The notes: generated from the sequence alone by a model not told the origin. A stretch of DNA of 64,000 nt from Myotis daubentonii (GCF_963259705.1 NC_081840.1:150782282-150846281), one strand, 5' to 3'. Shown: positions 31,567-41,460, counted from the stretch's first letter. Numbers and translations: made by a program.

Positions 31567-33760
31567 CCATAAGATCTTATCAGTCATAAAGCCCAAGTTG
31601 CAGGGCTGCTTACATTACAGTCAGAACCTGCTACAGAACACTTGGCTATTCTCAGACCCCCCCAAAGCTGACAAACTTTCTTGGCACAGTGTACAATATG
31701 ATGCCTTGAACCCAAAAAGAGCTTTAAGTAATGTACTTACTTCTTTTGTAGTGGTGGGAGGAACAATTTAATTTGTCCTTTCGTTTAGAGAGAATAGCAT
31801 GTCCAAGACCTTTGGGCAGTTAAAACTTGATCCATGTGGGCCACTGGGTATTTGTGGAATTACCTCTCACCCTCTAAAGATCTTGTTTCTTACCAAGACC
31901 TCCAATACACTTGCCATGTCCTGATTATTGGTTCCAATTAGTAAAGTGTCACCAATATTAGGAACCAATGTTTGATTCTTCAGAATTTCCAGATGATCCA
32001 ATACCCTTTCCACTATATTATAACAGAAGAAGAGTTAATAAAGCCCTGTGATAAGATCATAATGTATACTTTTGTTCACCTCATGTGAGAACAAATTCCT
32101 TTCGGTATTTCTCTAAATAAAGATAAGGAAGCATTTGCCAAAGAAATTGCTCCGTGCATGCCAGAAACTTTGTTAATCCATTTTGAAAAATTCCCTCATT
32201 AGCCACAACAGGAACACTTGCAGCTACTACTTGATTGAGCTTGTCTGCTGTCATCCACCATGATCCCACCGATAAACTGGTATCAGACTGATAGATTAGA
32301 TAGAGATGTAACTGGGATCACCATCCTGCTTAAGTTTGAGATGATTTAATTTTTGAGGTAGCACTAATCTCTCCTCTCTCCCAGGGAATAGTATTGTTTT
32401 TTACTTATGATCTTGGACAAATGACTCCATTTTCCACTTGGCTTCCACCTCTGCTATACCTCATGCTGGGCCCTCTTCATCGGAATTTTCTTTAGTCAGT
32501 GCTTCTGAGTCTGAGAACTGACTCAAGTAGAGAAATGCAGCATGGCCCTTTTTGTTGAGGTGACTGCCTTCAGCTTCCTGATCATCCATTTGTGATCTCT
32601 TTTGAGTGAACAAATTAAGCCAATCTATTTTTTTTTTGGCTGCCCATAAAACTTGACTCTAAGAATACTAGTAGTGTGCTCTATTAACCATCTCTATAAC
32701 CACCCCAATCTCAGCACTCATTGACATGATACCACCTGTCTTGTTTCTGATGGTTAAGCACCACCACCCCAAAAGCTTGCATGGATTCTCTGATTTCAGG
32801 ATATCATTATCCCCATTACTATCAAGGAACTCCTTTCTATAACAGGCATCTCCTACCGTCAGCCTTGTCTCCCCACTGAGCATACCAGTGATGTGGGTAC
32901 CACGCTCACCAGCACATTCCTTACCACGTCTGTGAGAAAGTGTCTCCGGGCAATTTTATAAAACATATCCAGCTTGGTGGTAGGGTGCTTCCAACTGACA
33001 TGGCAGACCCACTGTACCATGCCTCCTCCCATGAACCTACTGATCCTATCCTCCACCATCTGCTAAAGTAGTGATAGCATTTCTACTTCAGTTAGTGTGG
33101 GCCATTGTTTGTTCATTTCCCCCAAAGCTTTCAAGAGCCATCTTAGGTACTCGAGGTTTATGACTAAGTGATGGATTCTATTCCACTGAAGATTGTTTCC
33201 ATGCAGGTAAACTCTCCCCTGTTCAATGTTATGTCTTTACCCCCTTGATCCAGCACCCTCAGGATCAAGCCTCATTCGTGCAACTTAGATTCCTGATGAA
33301 ACATGTTAGCCACACATTGCAGCTCCTTTGGCAATAGTCCCACTGCTCCTTTGCTAGGCTGGCACATTCTCAGTGGAGCATACTGGGACTGGGTTTTTAC
33401 TGTTTCCTTGGTTGCCAGAAATGAGGATCAAAGGTTGTCTTATAAGGCACATGGCACGTTTGCGGTCTCTTCCCTGGTCTACAAACAAAGGTGGAATCTT
33501 CTTACAGAGAGACTATATCTGCAGGCTCAGCAGATTTAGGGGAATGGAGGGTTCAAGGTTCTCAATAGCTTCTACCCAGAATCTCCCATTTAAAGGCACA
33601 GGAACCCATTCCTTGCCTATTGGGAGCCTGCCCTTGGCATAGAAGGCAGGATGAGACTAAGAATTCAACCATTTCTGGAGCCCTACTACTCTTAGAATTA
33701 AATCCTAAGCCTGCTCCTTCTTTCTGCCTTAGTTAAAAGAGCTAGAGGTGGTGTTTTGTT
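31567..33760 (-). mobile_element. ERVL internal region (pol then gag side), antisense, decayed
   Basis: Reading the minus strand, 31800-32400 is ERVL reverse transcriptase: WWMTADKLNQVV near 32240-32269 matches the conserved W-MT-D--LN motif. LIGTNNQDMASVLE near 31900-31942 follows the catalytic box, whose first residues have decayed. 31567-31790 corresponds to the RNase H side. 32480-33760 continues without a break toward what should be protease and gag, but similarity there is weak. Frameshifts and stops are frequent. No flanking LTRs were found, so the provirus is incomplete. Confidence 0.72.
31900..32269 (-). pseudogene. Decayed ERVL reverse transcriptase domain
   Basis: Two landmark motifs are visible on the minus strand, in the right order but in different frames: WWMTADKLNQVV (downstream of the frame start at 32269) and LIGTNNQDMASVLE. 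The YxDD catalytic box has lost its leading residue and second aspartate. The domain is inactive. Confidence 0.7.
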
Positions 33761-33854
33761 TGTTTTTTCATCCTGCCAGAGGCCCTCTGGATTTCACAAA
33801 TCGGTGATTAGTTACTCTTTTGCTTTTGTCAAATTTTATAGCCAGAAAAATATA

Positions 33855-34069
33855 CATTTTCCCTTTATTGAGGAATAATTGACAAATATAATTATGCTGT
33901 ACTTAAAGTGTACAGCATAATGATTTGATATACATATACATTGTACAATGATTACCAACATCAAGATAATTGACATCTCACATAGTTAACATAGACAACT
34001 TTTGTGGTGGTGGGAAGTGAGGGTGGTAGCAGGTGAGAATGTTTATTATCTACTCAGAACAACTTTCAA
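33855..34069 (-). mobile_element. L1 3' UTR, antisense (part 1)
   Basis: 'tttattgaggaataattgac' followed by 'gtacttaaagtgtacagcat' and 'acatctcacatagttaacat' is antisense L1 3'-terminal text of an old family. The run is interrupted at about 34070 by unrelated sequence and resumes at about 34295. Confidence 0.7.
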
Positions 34070-34294
34070 GGAAAAGAGTAATAGAAGGGTTCAACTAAAT
34101 TGAATATTATTACCTATTGAATAAGATCTCCCAAAAATACATTATTAGAAAAATAATATATTTGGAGAGTTTTCTCATGAGCAATTATTTTTTCTAAGTT
34201 GATATATTTTTTTCAAAATAATAGATATTTTAATACTAAAATTATTTAATTTTTCTGTGGAATTAAGTGTTCATATAAATAAATACTGACCCTG
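34070..34294. other. Unidentified ~225-bp insertion inside an L1
   Basis: L1 text breaks after 'caactttcaag' and resumes at 'atacaagaccgtattattaa'. The intervening AT-rich DNA matches nothing I recognise and has no obvious inverted ends or target duplication. Confidence 0.5.
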
Positions 34295-34460
34295 AATATA
34301 CAAGACCGTATTATTAACTATACTCATCATGCAGTATATTAGATCCTCAGAACTTATTTTTCTCATAACTGAAAATATATACCCTTTGATCTACATTATT
34401 CCATTTTTCCCTCTGCCCAGCCCCTGGCAACTTGAATTCTATTCTATTTTTATGGGATTA

Positions 34461-34502
<42 letters not shown>

Positions 34503-34628
34503 TCTCGTCTCTCTCTCTCCTAGATTCCACTTACATGTGGCATTTGTCTTTTTCTGGATTATGCCCTGCAAGTTCATCCATGTTGCTGCAAATGGCAGAA
34601 TTTCCTTCATTTTATATAATATACATCT
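34295..34628 (-). mobile_element. L1 3' UTR and ORF2 end, antisense (part 2)
   Basis: 'gcagtatattagatcctcag', 'attccacttacatgtggcat' and 'gttcatccatgttgctgcaa' are antisense L1 text. A pure (CT)n run expanded at about 34464-34520 inside the 3' UTR. Confidence 0.82.
34464..34520. repeat. (CT)n microsatellite
   Basis: CT dinucleotides with a CCCT and a CGT interruption, inside the L1 3' UTR. Confidence 0.95.
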
Positions 34629-34855
34629 TATATAATTGGTAGGAATGTAAACTGGTATAGCCACTATGTAAAATAATATGGTGTGTCCTCAAAATATTAA
34701 ATTGTATGATTCAGCAATCTCACTCCTGTGTAGATGAAGGAATTAAAACCAGTATCTCAAAGAGATATCTTCATACCCATGTTCATTGCAGCACTATTCA
34801 CAATAGCCAAGAGATGAAGATAACTTCTATGTCCTTCAACAGATACATGAATATT
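34629..34855 (+). mobile_element. L1 ORF2 segment, sense: inverted 5' part of the same L1
   Basis: 'ttggtaggaatgtaaactgg', 'gattcagcaatctcactcct' and 'ttcattgcagcactattcac' are sense L1 ORF2 text. It lies immediately upstream, in L1 coordinates, of the antisense part ending at 34628. An inverted 5' segment joined to a normally oriented 3' segment is the product expected of twin priming. Confidence 0.8.
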
Positions 34856-35714
34856 TTTTTTCTTTTGAGAACCAAAAACCATTCATTGAAATTAACACTT
34901 TGGCAGAAAATTTTAGAATGAAGTTGTATTGCCGAACACCACATAGACCTTTGACATCTTCTGAGACCACCAGGACATTGCTCATTGCATAATATTACCA
35001 AGTGACTCTGAATCATATAGACAGTTTCTGGGATATATCTAAGATCAACAAAGAATTGCAATCATATTATCTTATTTGAAGGCTCTTTGTTACTAATAAA
35101 AAGATAGAATAGAGATTGTGTCTTCATTAGCCATGTGCATTTACATAGCAAGTCTTTGTAAGAGTTTCTAGGTGGCAACTGAGCTAGGATCTATGAGCCA
35201 CAAAAAATCAAATGGATGGCTCACTGGATTCTGTGTTGAAAGGTTATGTAACTAGCATTTACAAGTAAGTGAAGGAGCAGCAAAATCATGTTGATAATAT
35301 AAGTCAAAATAATACTGCCACTTAAATATTCAGATAATTATAGAATAAATATTTAAAGCCAAGATTATTGGGATAGCTACATACATTTTTAATCAAATGA
35401 TTATTACGGTTCCAGCTTTTTTTTTTTAAAAAAAAAAGTGTTTTATTTTTATTTTTATTTTGTGTGGTTAGAACAAGTTAAAGAAAATAGTGATACCCTA
35501 TAACTAAATGTTATTGGTTTTCTTGACAAGATAAATAAAGTTGCCATATTTTACACAGGCATTTCAATTTTCCCCCAGCAATGTGAATTTTTCCAAATTA
35601 AAATAAACATATTAAAACTACAAGTCTAGCCAGTCTCTATATAATATTAACAAAGTAATGTCTTTTATAAACCTCCTATCTTTGAGCTATCAGAATTAAT
35701 AGTATTTTTATTTT
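34856..35714. other. No recognised feature
   Basis: AT-rich, with T and A runs near 35419-35438. No gene seen. Confidence 0.45.
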
Positions 35715-36297
35715 TTTAATCTAGCTTTATTGAGATAATTGACATGTATTATCTTTATCTAGTTTATTTCACTTAGCACAATACCCTCAAGTTCCATCTA
35801 TGTTGTCACAAATGTCAAGATTTTCTTCTTTCCAATGGCTGAATGTATACCCCACATCTTTATCTATTGTAGCCTAATAGGACTACACATTCTTTTTTCT
35901 CTTGCTGTTCTTCAGATTTTCTCCTTTTCTTTGTATTTTGATCATTTTATTCTATTTTGGACAGGATGTCTAAGTTTGTTTCATTATCTATGAGCTTCAT
36001 GAACTCAGATGTCCAGATGTCTGAGATGGACAGTAAGATTGTCTCCATATTTCGGCTATTGCAAATAATGCTGCAATGAAGATGGGCATACATATACCAC
36101 TTTGAGATAATGGTTTCATTTTCTTTGGATATAGACCCAGAAGTGAGATTGCTAGGTCATATGGTAGTACTATTTTTTTTTTTTTAATTTTTGAGGAACC
36201 TACATACTTATTTCCATAATGGCTACACCAATTTACATTCCCACCAATAGTGCTCAAGAGTTCTGTTTTCTCCACATTTCTTGTCTCTTATCTGTAA
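35715..36297 (-). mobile_element. L1 3' UTR / ORF2 end, antisense, with a 157-bp foreign tract
   Basis: 35715-35865 and 36023-36297 are antisense L1. A minus frame at 35997-36275 carries LPYDLAISLLGLYPKKMKPLS and MPIFIAALFAIAEIW, which are ORF2p text. 35866-36022 does not belong there: it resembles 37118-37278, antisense 5'-region L1 text. The L1 is cut at 36298 by a Helitron pair and resumes for about 25 bp after 36864. Confidence 0.8.
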
Positions 36298-36688
36298 CTA
36301 GAGGCCCAGCGCACAAAATTCATGTACTCAGAGGGGGTCTCCCAGCGTGGCCTGTGCCCTCTCACAGAGCGGGAGCCCTGCAATCGATCACACCAAAGAG
36401 GTAGGCCCCCCACCCATCTGGGGCTCCTCGATGGATTGTCCCAAAGGGGTAGGCTGGAGCCGGGGGGGCCCCTCTGGGACGCGTGGAGCTGCAGGACCCC
36501 CAGGCCTCTCCTCAGGGAGCTGCCAAGCCCTGTCTCCTCAGCAGGGTCGGGGGGGAGCCTCTGGGCCCCACCTCCTCTGTGGCACATGGAACTGCCTGGC
36601 CCTGTCTCCTCCTGGTGATGTATTGTGATGGCGTGAGGGCATCATGGCGTGATAGTGCGATGACCACATAGGCTTTTATTAGTATAGA
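36298..36688 (-). mobile_element. HeliBat-type Helitron, antisense (left member of a head-to-head pair)
   Basis: On the minus strand it starts TCTATACTAATAAAAGCC and ends in a hairpin-like GTAC/GTGC block and GGGCCTCTAG. The flanking base on the plus strand is A (36297). The interior is GC-rich, with several 'gccctgtctcct' units at 36520-36615. Confidence 0.85.
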
Positions 36689-36864
36689 TAATAAAAGCAT
36701 AATATGCTAATTAGAATGAATATCCTTCTAGACGTCCTTCCTTCCAGACAAAGCCGCAGTGGGCAAGGGCAGCAGCAGAGGCAGCAGAGGCCTCCAGCTG
36801 CAGCAGTGGTGGGCGGGGACTGGGGCCAAGGCCCTTGCACAAATTTCGTGCATCGGGCCTCTAG
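36689..36864 (+). mobile_element. HeliBat-type Helitron, sense (right member of a head-to-head pair)
   Basis: The 5' part 'taataaaagcataatatgct' abuts the 5' end of the antisense copy. The 3' end has the hairpin TGCAC-AAATTTC-GTGCA and GGGCCTCTAG, followed by T (36865). It lacks a separate TC start, so the two elements share their 5' junction. A CAG-repeat-like stretch lies at 36772-36803. Confidence 0.85.
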
Positions 36865-36952
36865 TCTTCTTTATAATAGCCACTCTAACTTTGCTAGATA
36901 GAATGTTCTGGGTTTGCAGGGTTGTTATTGTTGTTTTTCAGCACTTTGAATA

Positions 36953-37076
36953 CATGGTAGGACAAAAGTAGGTTTACAGTGTGAATACACGAAACACAAA
37001 TTTTATTATTATTATTTATTAATTATTGTATTATTTTCCATACAAACAGCTGCGAACCTACTTTTGCCCCACCCTA
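36953..37076. mobile_element. Mariner-type MITE (124 bp)
   Basis: The ends contain ggacaaaagtaggtttacag and ctgcgaacctacttttgccc as an inverted repeat, and the element is flanked by TA (36951-36952 and 37077-37078). The AT-rich centre carries TTATTA repeats. Layout and CAAAAGTA ends resemble MADE1-like derivatives of mariner. Confidence 0.75.
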
Positions 37077-37398
37077 TATATCATCCCACTGTCTCCTGGC
37101 CCATAGGTTTCTGTTGATAAATACCCTAATAGCTTAATGGGGTTACAAATTTTTTTTCGCTTGCTGTTTTTCAAATTCTCTCCTTCTCTTTGACTTTTGA
37201 TAATTTTAATATATTTTGGAGAGAATGTCTTAAGTTTGTTTCATTATCTATGAGCTTCATGAACTTAGATGTCCAAATCTTTCCCCAGATTTGGAATATT
37301 CAGCCATTATTTTCTCAATAAATGTTATGCCACTCCTCCCTCCTATCTCCTTCTGAAACTTCAATAGTTTGCAAATGGTTTTCTTTTGTATCCCTTAT

Positions 37399-37610
37399 CA
37401 GTGGTTCTCAACCTGTGGGTCGCGACCCCTTTGGTGGTCAAAAGACCCTTTCACAGGGGTCACCTAATACCATCCTGCCTATCAGATATTTACATTATGA
37501 TTCATAACAGTAGCAACATTACAGTTATGAAGTAGCAACGAAAATAATTCCATGGCTGGGTCACAACATGAGGAACTGTATTTAAAGGGACAGAAGGTTG
37601 AGAACTACTG
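37399..37610 (+). mobile_element. hAT MITE of the 'gtgggtcgcgacccc' type (212 bp), sense
   Basis: Starts CAGTGGTTCTCAACCTGTGG and ends AAGGTTGAGAACTACTG. The left part has the palindromic gggtcgcgaccc, and the right part 'gtagcaacattacagttatg'. The right flank is CCTTAGAT and the left flank TCCCTTAT, a degraded duplication. The same element lies inverted at 58266-58477. Confidence 0.88.
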
Positions 37611-37904
37611 CCTTAGATCATGTGCACATACTCTACTCTTTTTCACTATTTTTCTTTGTACTCCATAATTTCAAAGTTCCTATTTCTAACTAATTGATGC
37701 TTTTTCTTTCTGTTTGACCCATCCTACTGTTGATGGCCTCTATGACATTTTTTTTATTTCATTCACTGTACGTTTAAGCTCCAGCATTTTTGTTACATTA
37801 TTTTTTATTTCTATCTTTTGTATAACTTCTCATATTGTTCACATATTGCTTTCCTGGTTTTATTGTTTTTTTCTCTATTTCTTTTTTAAGTTGCTCTTTT
37901 TAAA

Positions 37905-37978
37905 AATCAGATTTATTGAGGTATAGTTGTCATATAAAATTGTAAGATATTTGAAGTGTACATTGTGGTGATTGAATA
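37905..37978 (-). mobile_element. L1 3' end, antisense (left of a Helitron)
   Basis: 'atttattgaggtatagttgt' followed by 'gaagtgtacattgtggtgat' is antisense L1 3'-terminal text. It continues after the Helitron at 38754. Confidence 0.75.
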
Positions 37979-38060
37979 TCAACACTAATAAAAGAGAAAA
38001 ATGGTAATTGGCGTACGAGCTACCCTTTCCATTGGCTAATCAGGGCTATATGCAAATTAA

Positions 38061-38117
38061 CTGCCAACTAAGATTGGCAGTTAACTGCCAACTAAGATTG
38101 GCAGTTAACTGCCAACA
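38061..38117. repeat. 24-bp tandem repeat, each unit a hairpin
   Basis: Units start at 38061, 38085 and (partial) 38109. Each full unit contains CTGCCAA-CTAAGA-TTGGCAG, so every repeat can fold on itself, and successive units can also pair. Confidence 0.9.
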
Positions 38118-38137
38118 AGATGGCGGCTAATTTGCAT
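38117..38137 (+). promoter_or_regulatory. YY1-like motif plus octamer inside a Helitron
   Basis: AAGATGGCGGC at 38117-38127 is a full YY1-type motif with an embedded ATG. ATTTGCAT at 38130-38137 is the reverse octamer. A CCAAT-type ATTGGCTAATCAG lies about 90 bp upstream. The same order occurs in the Helitron at 24798-25501. Confidence 0.5.
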
Positions 38138-38229
38138 ATGTAGGCACAATGCAGGGAGGTGAAAGGGAAAGCAGGAAGAAGCCCCCTGCCACTGACAGTG
38201 ATCGGAAACCCAGGGGGGAGCTAAGAGCT

Positions 38230-38277
38230 GGGGGGCAGGGCAAAGGCGGCCCTGGGGCCGCCTTTGCCCTGCCCCCC
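38230..38277. repeat. Perfect GC-rich hairpin, 22-bp arms, 4-nt loop
   Basis: The left arm (38230-38251, ending AAAGGCGGCC) and right arm (38256-38277, starting GGCCGCCTTT) are exact complements around the loop CTGG. Confidence 0.9.
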
Positions 38278-38696
38278 CGCCATGATCGGAGAATCAGGCG
38301 CCTTTTCCACCCTGGCCAGTGATAGCAGGAAGTAGGGGTGGAGCCAGCGATGGGAGCTGGGCACAGTCGAAGCTGGCAGTCCCGGGAGCTAGGGGTCCCT
38401 TGCCTGGGCCTAAAGTGAAGCCCAGGATCGCAGGGCCGCTGCAGCTGCAGGTCCCCGCTGCCCGGGCCGGACGCCTCAGCCAGAGGCGTCCTGCAGGGGC
38501 AGGGGCGGAGCCCGCGCGATCGCGGCGCCCCCCGCTGCCACTGCAGGTCCCCGCTGCCCGGGCTGGACACCTAGGCCAGAGGCGTCAGGCCTGGGCAAGG
38601 GGCCGATCCTGCGATTGGAGGGTGATGGGGGTCAACGCCTGAGGGCTCCCAGTATGTGAGAGGGGGCAGGCTGGGCTGAGGGACACCCCCCCCCCC

Positions 38697-38721
38697 ACAC
38701 ACACACACACACACACACACC
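38697..38721. repeat. (CA)n microsatellite
   Basis: CA repeats directly after a C-run, just upstream of the Helitron 3' hairpin. Confidence 0.95.
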
Positions 38722-38753
38722 CAGTGCACGAATTTCGTGCACCGGGCCCCTAG

Positions 38754-38840
38754 TATTTATACATTGTGGAAGGATTTATCCATCTAGTTAATTAGCATTT
38801 TACATATTTATCTTTTCTTTTTTGAGATTTTTGTTTTTTT
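38754..38840 (-). mobile_element. L1 3' end, antisense (right of a Helitron)
   Basis: 'tatttatacattgtggaagg' followed by 'ccatctagttaattagcatt' continues the L1 text broken at 37978. Confidence 0.7.
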
Positions 38841-38848
38841 TCTTTTTT

Positions 38849-39057
38849 AAAATATATTTTTATTGATTTTCAGAGAGGAAGGGAGAGGGAGAGAGAGATA
38901 GAAACATCAATGAGAGAGAATCATCAATTGGCTTTCTCCTGCATGCCCCACACTGGGGATTGAGCCTGCAACCCAGACATGTGCCCTGACCAGGAATTGA
39001 TCAGTGGCCTCCAGGTTCATATGTCGATACTCACCACTGAGACACGTCGCTTGGGGC
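38849..39057 (-). mobile_element. Ves-type SINE, antisense
   Basis: Plus-strand order is tail 'aaaatatatttttattgatt', body 'gagagggagagagagataga' and 'ctttctcctgcatgccccac', a degenerate B box, and a degenerate head ending near 39057 ('cgcttggggc'). No convincing target duplication. Confidence 0.85.
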
Positions 39058-39510
39058 TTCTGTGTTTTCTTGAAGCTCATTGAGTCTCCATGAAACAGCT
39101 ATTTTGGTTTCTTTAGCAGATAAATCACAGTTCTCCATGTCTTTGGTATTGGTTACTGGAAGATGATTGTAATCCTTTGGTGATGTTTGTCGTGTTTCCT
39201 TGATTTTTCATGTTCCTTAAAGTTTTGCATTACTTTCCTTGTATTTGAAATAGCAGTCACCTCCTCCAGTCTTTACTAACTGCTCTCTGCAATTCATTCA
39301 AAATTGTACGTTTTTGCTCCAACAATGCTAGAACTTCTCCCCTTGGAAATCTGGACTTCCATAAACGCTCTCTCATCTGTGGGTAATTTCCAAGACCCAA
39401 TCCATGGTGGGCACAACTCCTTCCAGGTCCCTGGACATGTACTGCTGGATCCCACTGCTCCCCAAATGGTACTGTTGTCTGTGGATGAACGTCAAATTAT
39501 TGTTGTAGAG
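39058..39510 (-). mobile_element. L1 5'-region, antisense (continuation of 36890-37904)
   Basis: 'tgttttcttgaagctcattg', 'ggtattggttactggaagat', 'ccttgatttttcatgttcct' and 'gcagtcacctcctccagtct' follow antisense old-L1 5' text directly downstream of where 37904 stops. Confidence 0.7.
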
Positions 39511-41460
39511 GGAGGGGAGGGAGGGAACACAAATGAAGACTCTCTTATTCAGCCACAATCCTGCTTAATTTATTCAAATACTTTAATATTTAATGAATTA
39601 GAATAAATTTTATACATTTATTGAAAAATATTGTACATTGTTACTAATACTTGAGTGCAATGTGGAACGATATGCTATGCAATTTTTATACCATAATAAG
39701 TAATACATTTGAATATTTGAAATTATTTCCTACTTGATTAGTTAGTTTCCATAGCCTTTCATGTTAAAATCTAACCATATTTTTTAAAGACTTTGATTAT
39801 TATAACTTAGAAAGATTTTTGAGGGGGAAAAAAAAAAGACAAGATGGTGAGTCTTTATTCTCTACTATTTGAAAGATTCATGGCTTCAGAAGTGCCCACT
39901 TCTCAGGACAAATGTAGTTTTCTAGTACAGAAATCCAAACTTACACTTTAGGATACTCTTATATCATGAATAAATCAATGCCTATCAACAAACAGATCAA
40001 AGAAATAGATTTGCTCAACCACCCTCTTCCTCTCTTTCTCTAAGTATGGTCTCTCTCCTTTCAAACAAGGTTTATCTGCATAACGAAAACATGATCCAAA
40101 TTCCCAGTCCTCTTGCTATGTTAACTATATATCTGCTTTAATTCTGGCTTAAAACTAGTCCATACTCTAGTGGATTTAATATACATTAAGACATTTGTAA
40201 ATATACATTAAATATTATGTCTTTATAAAAACTAAATTTAGCTTCTGCTTATATATTTAAAAAGAGAAATTCAACTAAATTTATTAAGCTTCTCTTGAAT
40301 AAATGGCCATTTTAGATCATTCAGACTAGGGAAGAATAAAAATAATTTTTTTTTAGTCCCTGGATCTATGCAAGTAAAATATATAAGACAAACAAATAGA
40401 ATCAAAATATTAAGCATTATTTTTCAAACATGATTTGTTCTAATTATTTATATTACCAGTAATAACATTTTAAGGTTGAAGTATCCACATAACTCTCTTG
40501 ACTCTTCACTTTTAATGCATAGACACAATGAAAATTCATCACAATCTTAAACTGCTATAATCAGAATTACAATATAGAGCAGGCAATTAGAGATTATTCA
40601 TACAAAATAGAGTTGAAATAGACTTTGCACATATTGACAAAAAATGAATAAAGTTCCTTTCCATCAAATGTGCAAAACTTAATCCAATTCATTTGATACT
40701 AAAGAAATTAATTGTATGTGGTATTATTCAGACCTTAACCATATTTAGCCTTTTAGATCCCTGTGACAAATAACTTTCTGACCCATTGATTCCCCTAGCT
40801 TTATATTTGATTTACATAATTAAATAATATCTTTATGGACAATGTTTAATTCTAAATCTCCAATTTCTAAGTAGCTTACCCATGTTGGCCAAATTTACAA
40901 AAATAAAGCTCATTCTTTATCAATTGGAACCATTTTTAGAGAATAAACAGAAAAAAAATATACTATTTTCAGACTTGCTTTGCTATCTACACTCCTGCTT
41001 ACACCACTACTCTCTTGAAATATGGGCTGTTCTGCATCCTTCAAGTTCAGAGGTTCTACTGGAAGCATACTATTGGGGCACTTAATTATGCATTTTTGTC
41101 TCTAGTTACTTTGTTTTGAATTGGTATGTTATTTCACGGACTCATGAATGTTTTCACAGTGAAATATTTCTATTTAACTCTTGCCTACAATCTTCGTGCA
41201 TTACTGCAGTACATCCCATGAGAGCCAAGAATTAAAGCTGCCAAAACAAGCCTAAGTATAGCCAGTGGGAAATTAATTACTATGTAGAGAAATAAAACTA
41301 GCATCAGCCCAGATTATTCCAAAATAGTCATTTTATAATTGTGCTTTCTAGACAATCATTCAAATTGATGACACCATTTCACCTGAAATTTCTGCCACCT
41401 GAAAACTGAAAGACATCAGGATAAAACTAATTTCACTCTACTTTAGATCACTCCTATTAT
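39511..41460. other. Repeat-poor AT-rich sequence
   Basis: No repeat family, exon or RNA gene recognised. Short homopolymer runs only. Confidence 0.5.

Larger units (their letters stand above)
36890..37904 (-). mobile_element. L1 5'-region, antisense, old
   Basis: 'tcagcactttgaatacatgg', 'ctgtctcctggcccataggt', 'tatgagcttcatgaacttag' and 'gacccatcctactgttgatg' follow the antisense 5' UTR/ORF1-upstream text of old mammalian L1. It carries two MITE insertions (36953-37076 and 37399-37610) and is cut by another L1 3' end at 37905. It continues at 39058. Confidence 0.7.
37979..38753 (+). mobile_element. HeliBat-type Helitron (775 bp), sense
   Basis: Starts TCAACACTAATAAAAGAG (left base A) and ends with the hairpin GTGCACGAATTTCGTGCAC, then CGGGCCCCTAG, followed by T. 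The 5' third holds ATTGGCTAATCAG, ATGCAAATTAA, palindromic 24-bp tandem repeats (38061-38117) and AAGATGGCGGC (38117-38127). The middle is a GC-rich filler with a 22-bp-arm perfect hairpin (38230-38277). Just before the 3' hairpin there is a C-run and (CA)n at about 38684-38721. The interruption of the L1 is exact: L1 text joins across 37978/38754. Confidence 0.95.

Noticed and set aside
35415..35460. T-run followed by A-run resembling a processed pseudogene tail
   Set aside because: No coding similarity or target duplication was found upstream.
38061..38117. CRISPR-like repeat spacing
   Set aside because: Direct 24-bp tandem units without spacers, inside a eukaryotic transposon.
38127..38570. 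147-codon minus-strand Pro/Arg-rich frame and the overlapping plus-strand frame
   Set aside because: Lies entirely inside the GC-rich body of a non-autonomous Helitron; open on both strands because of composition.
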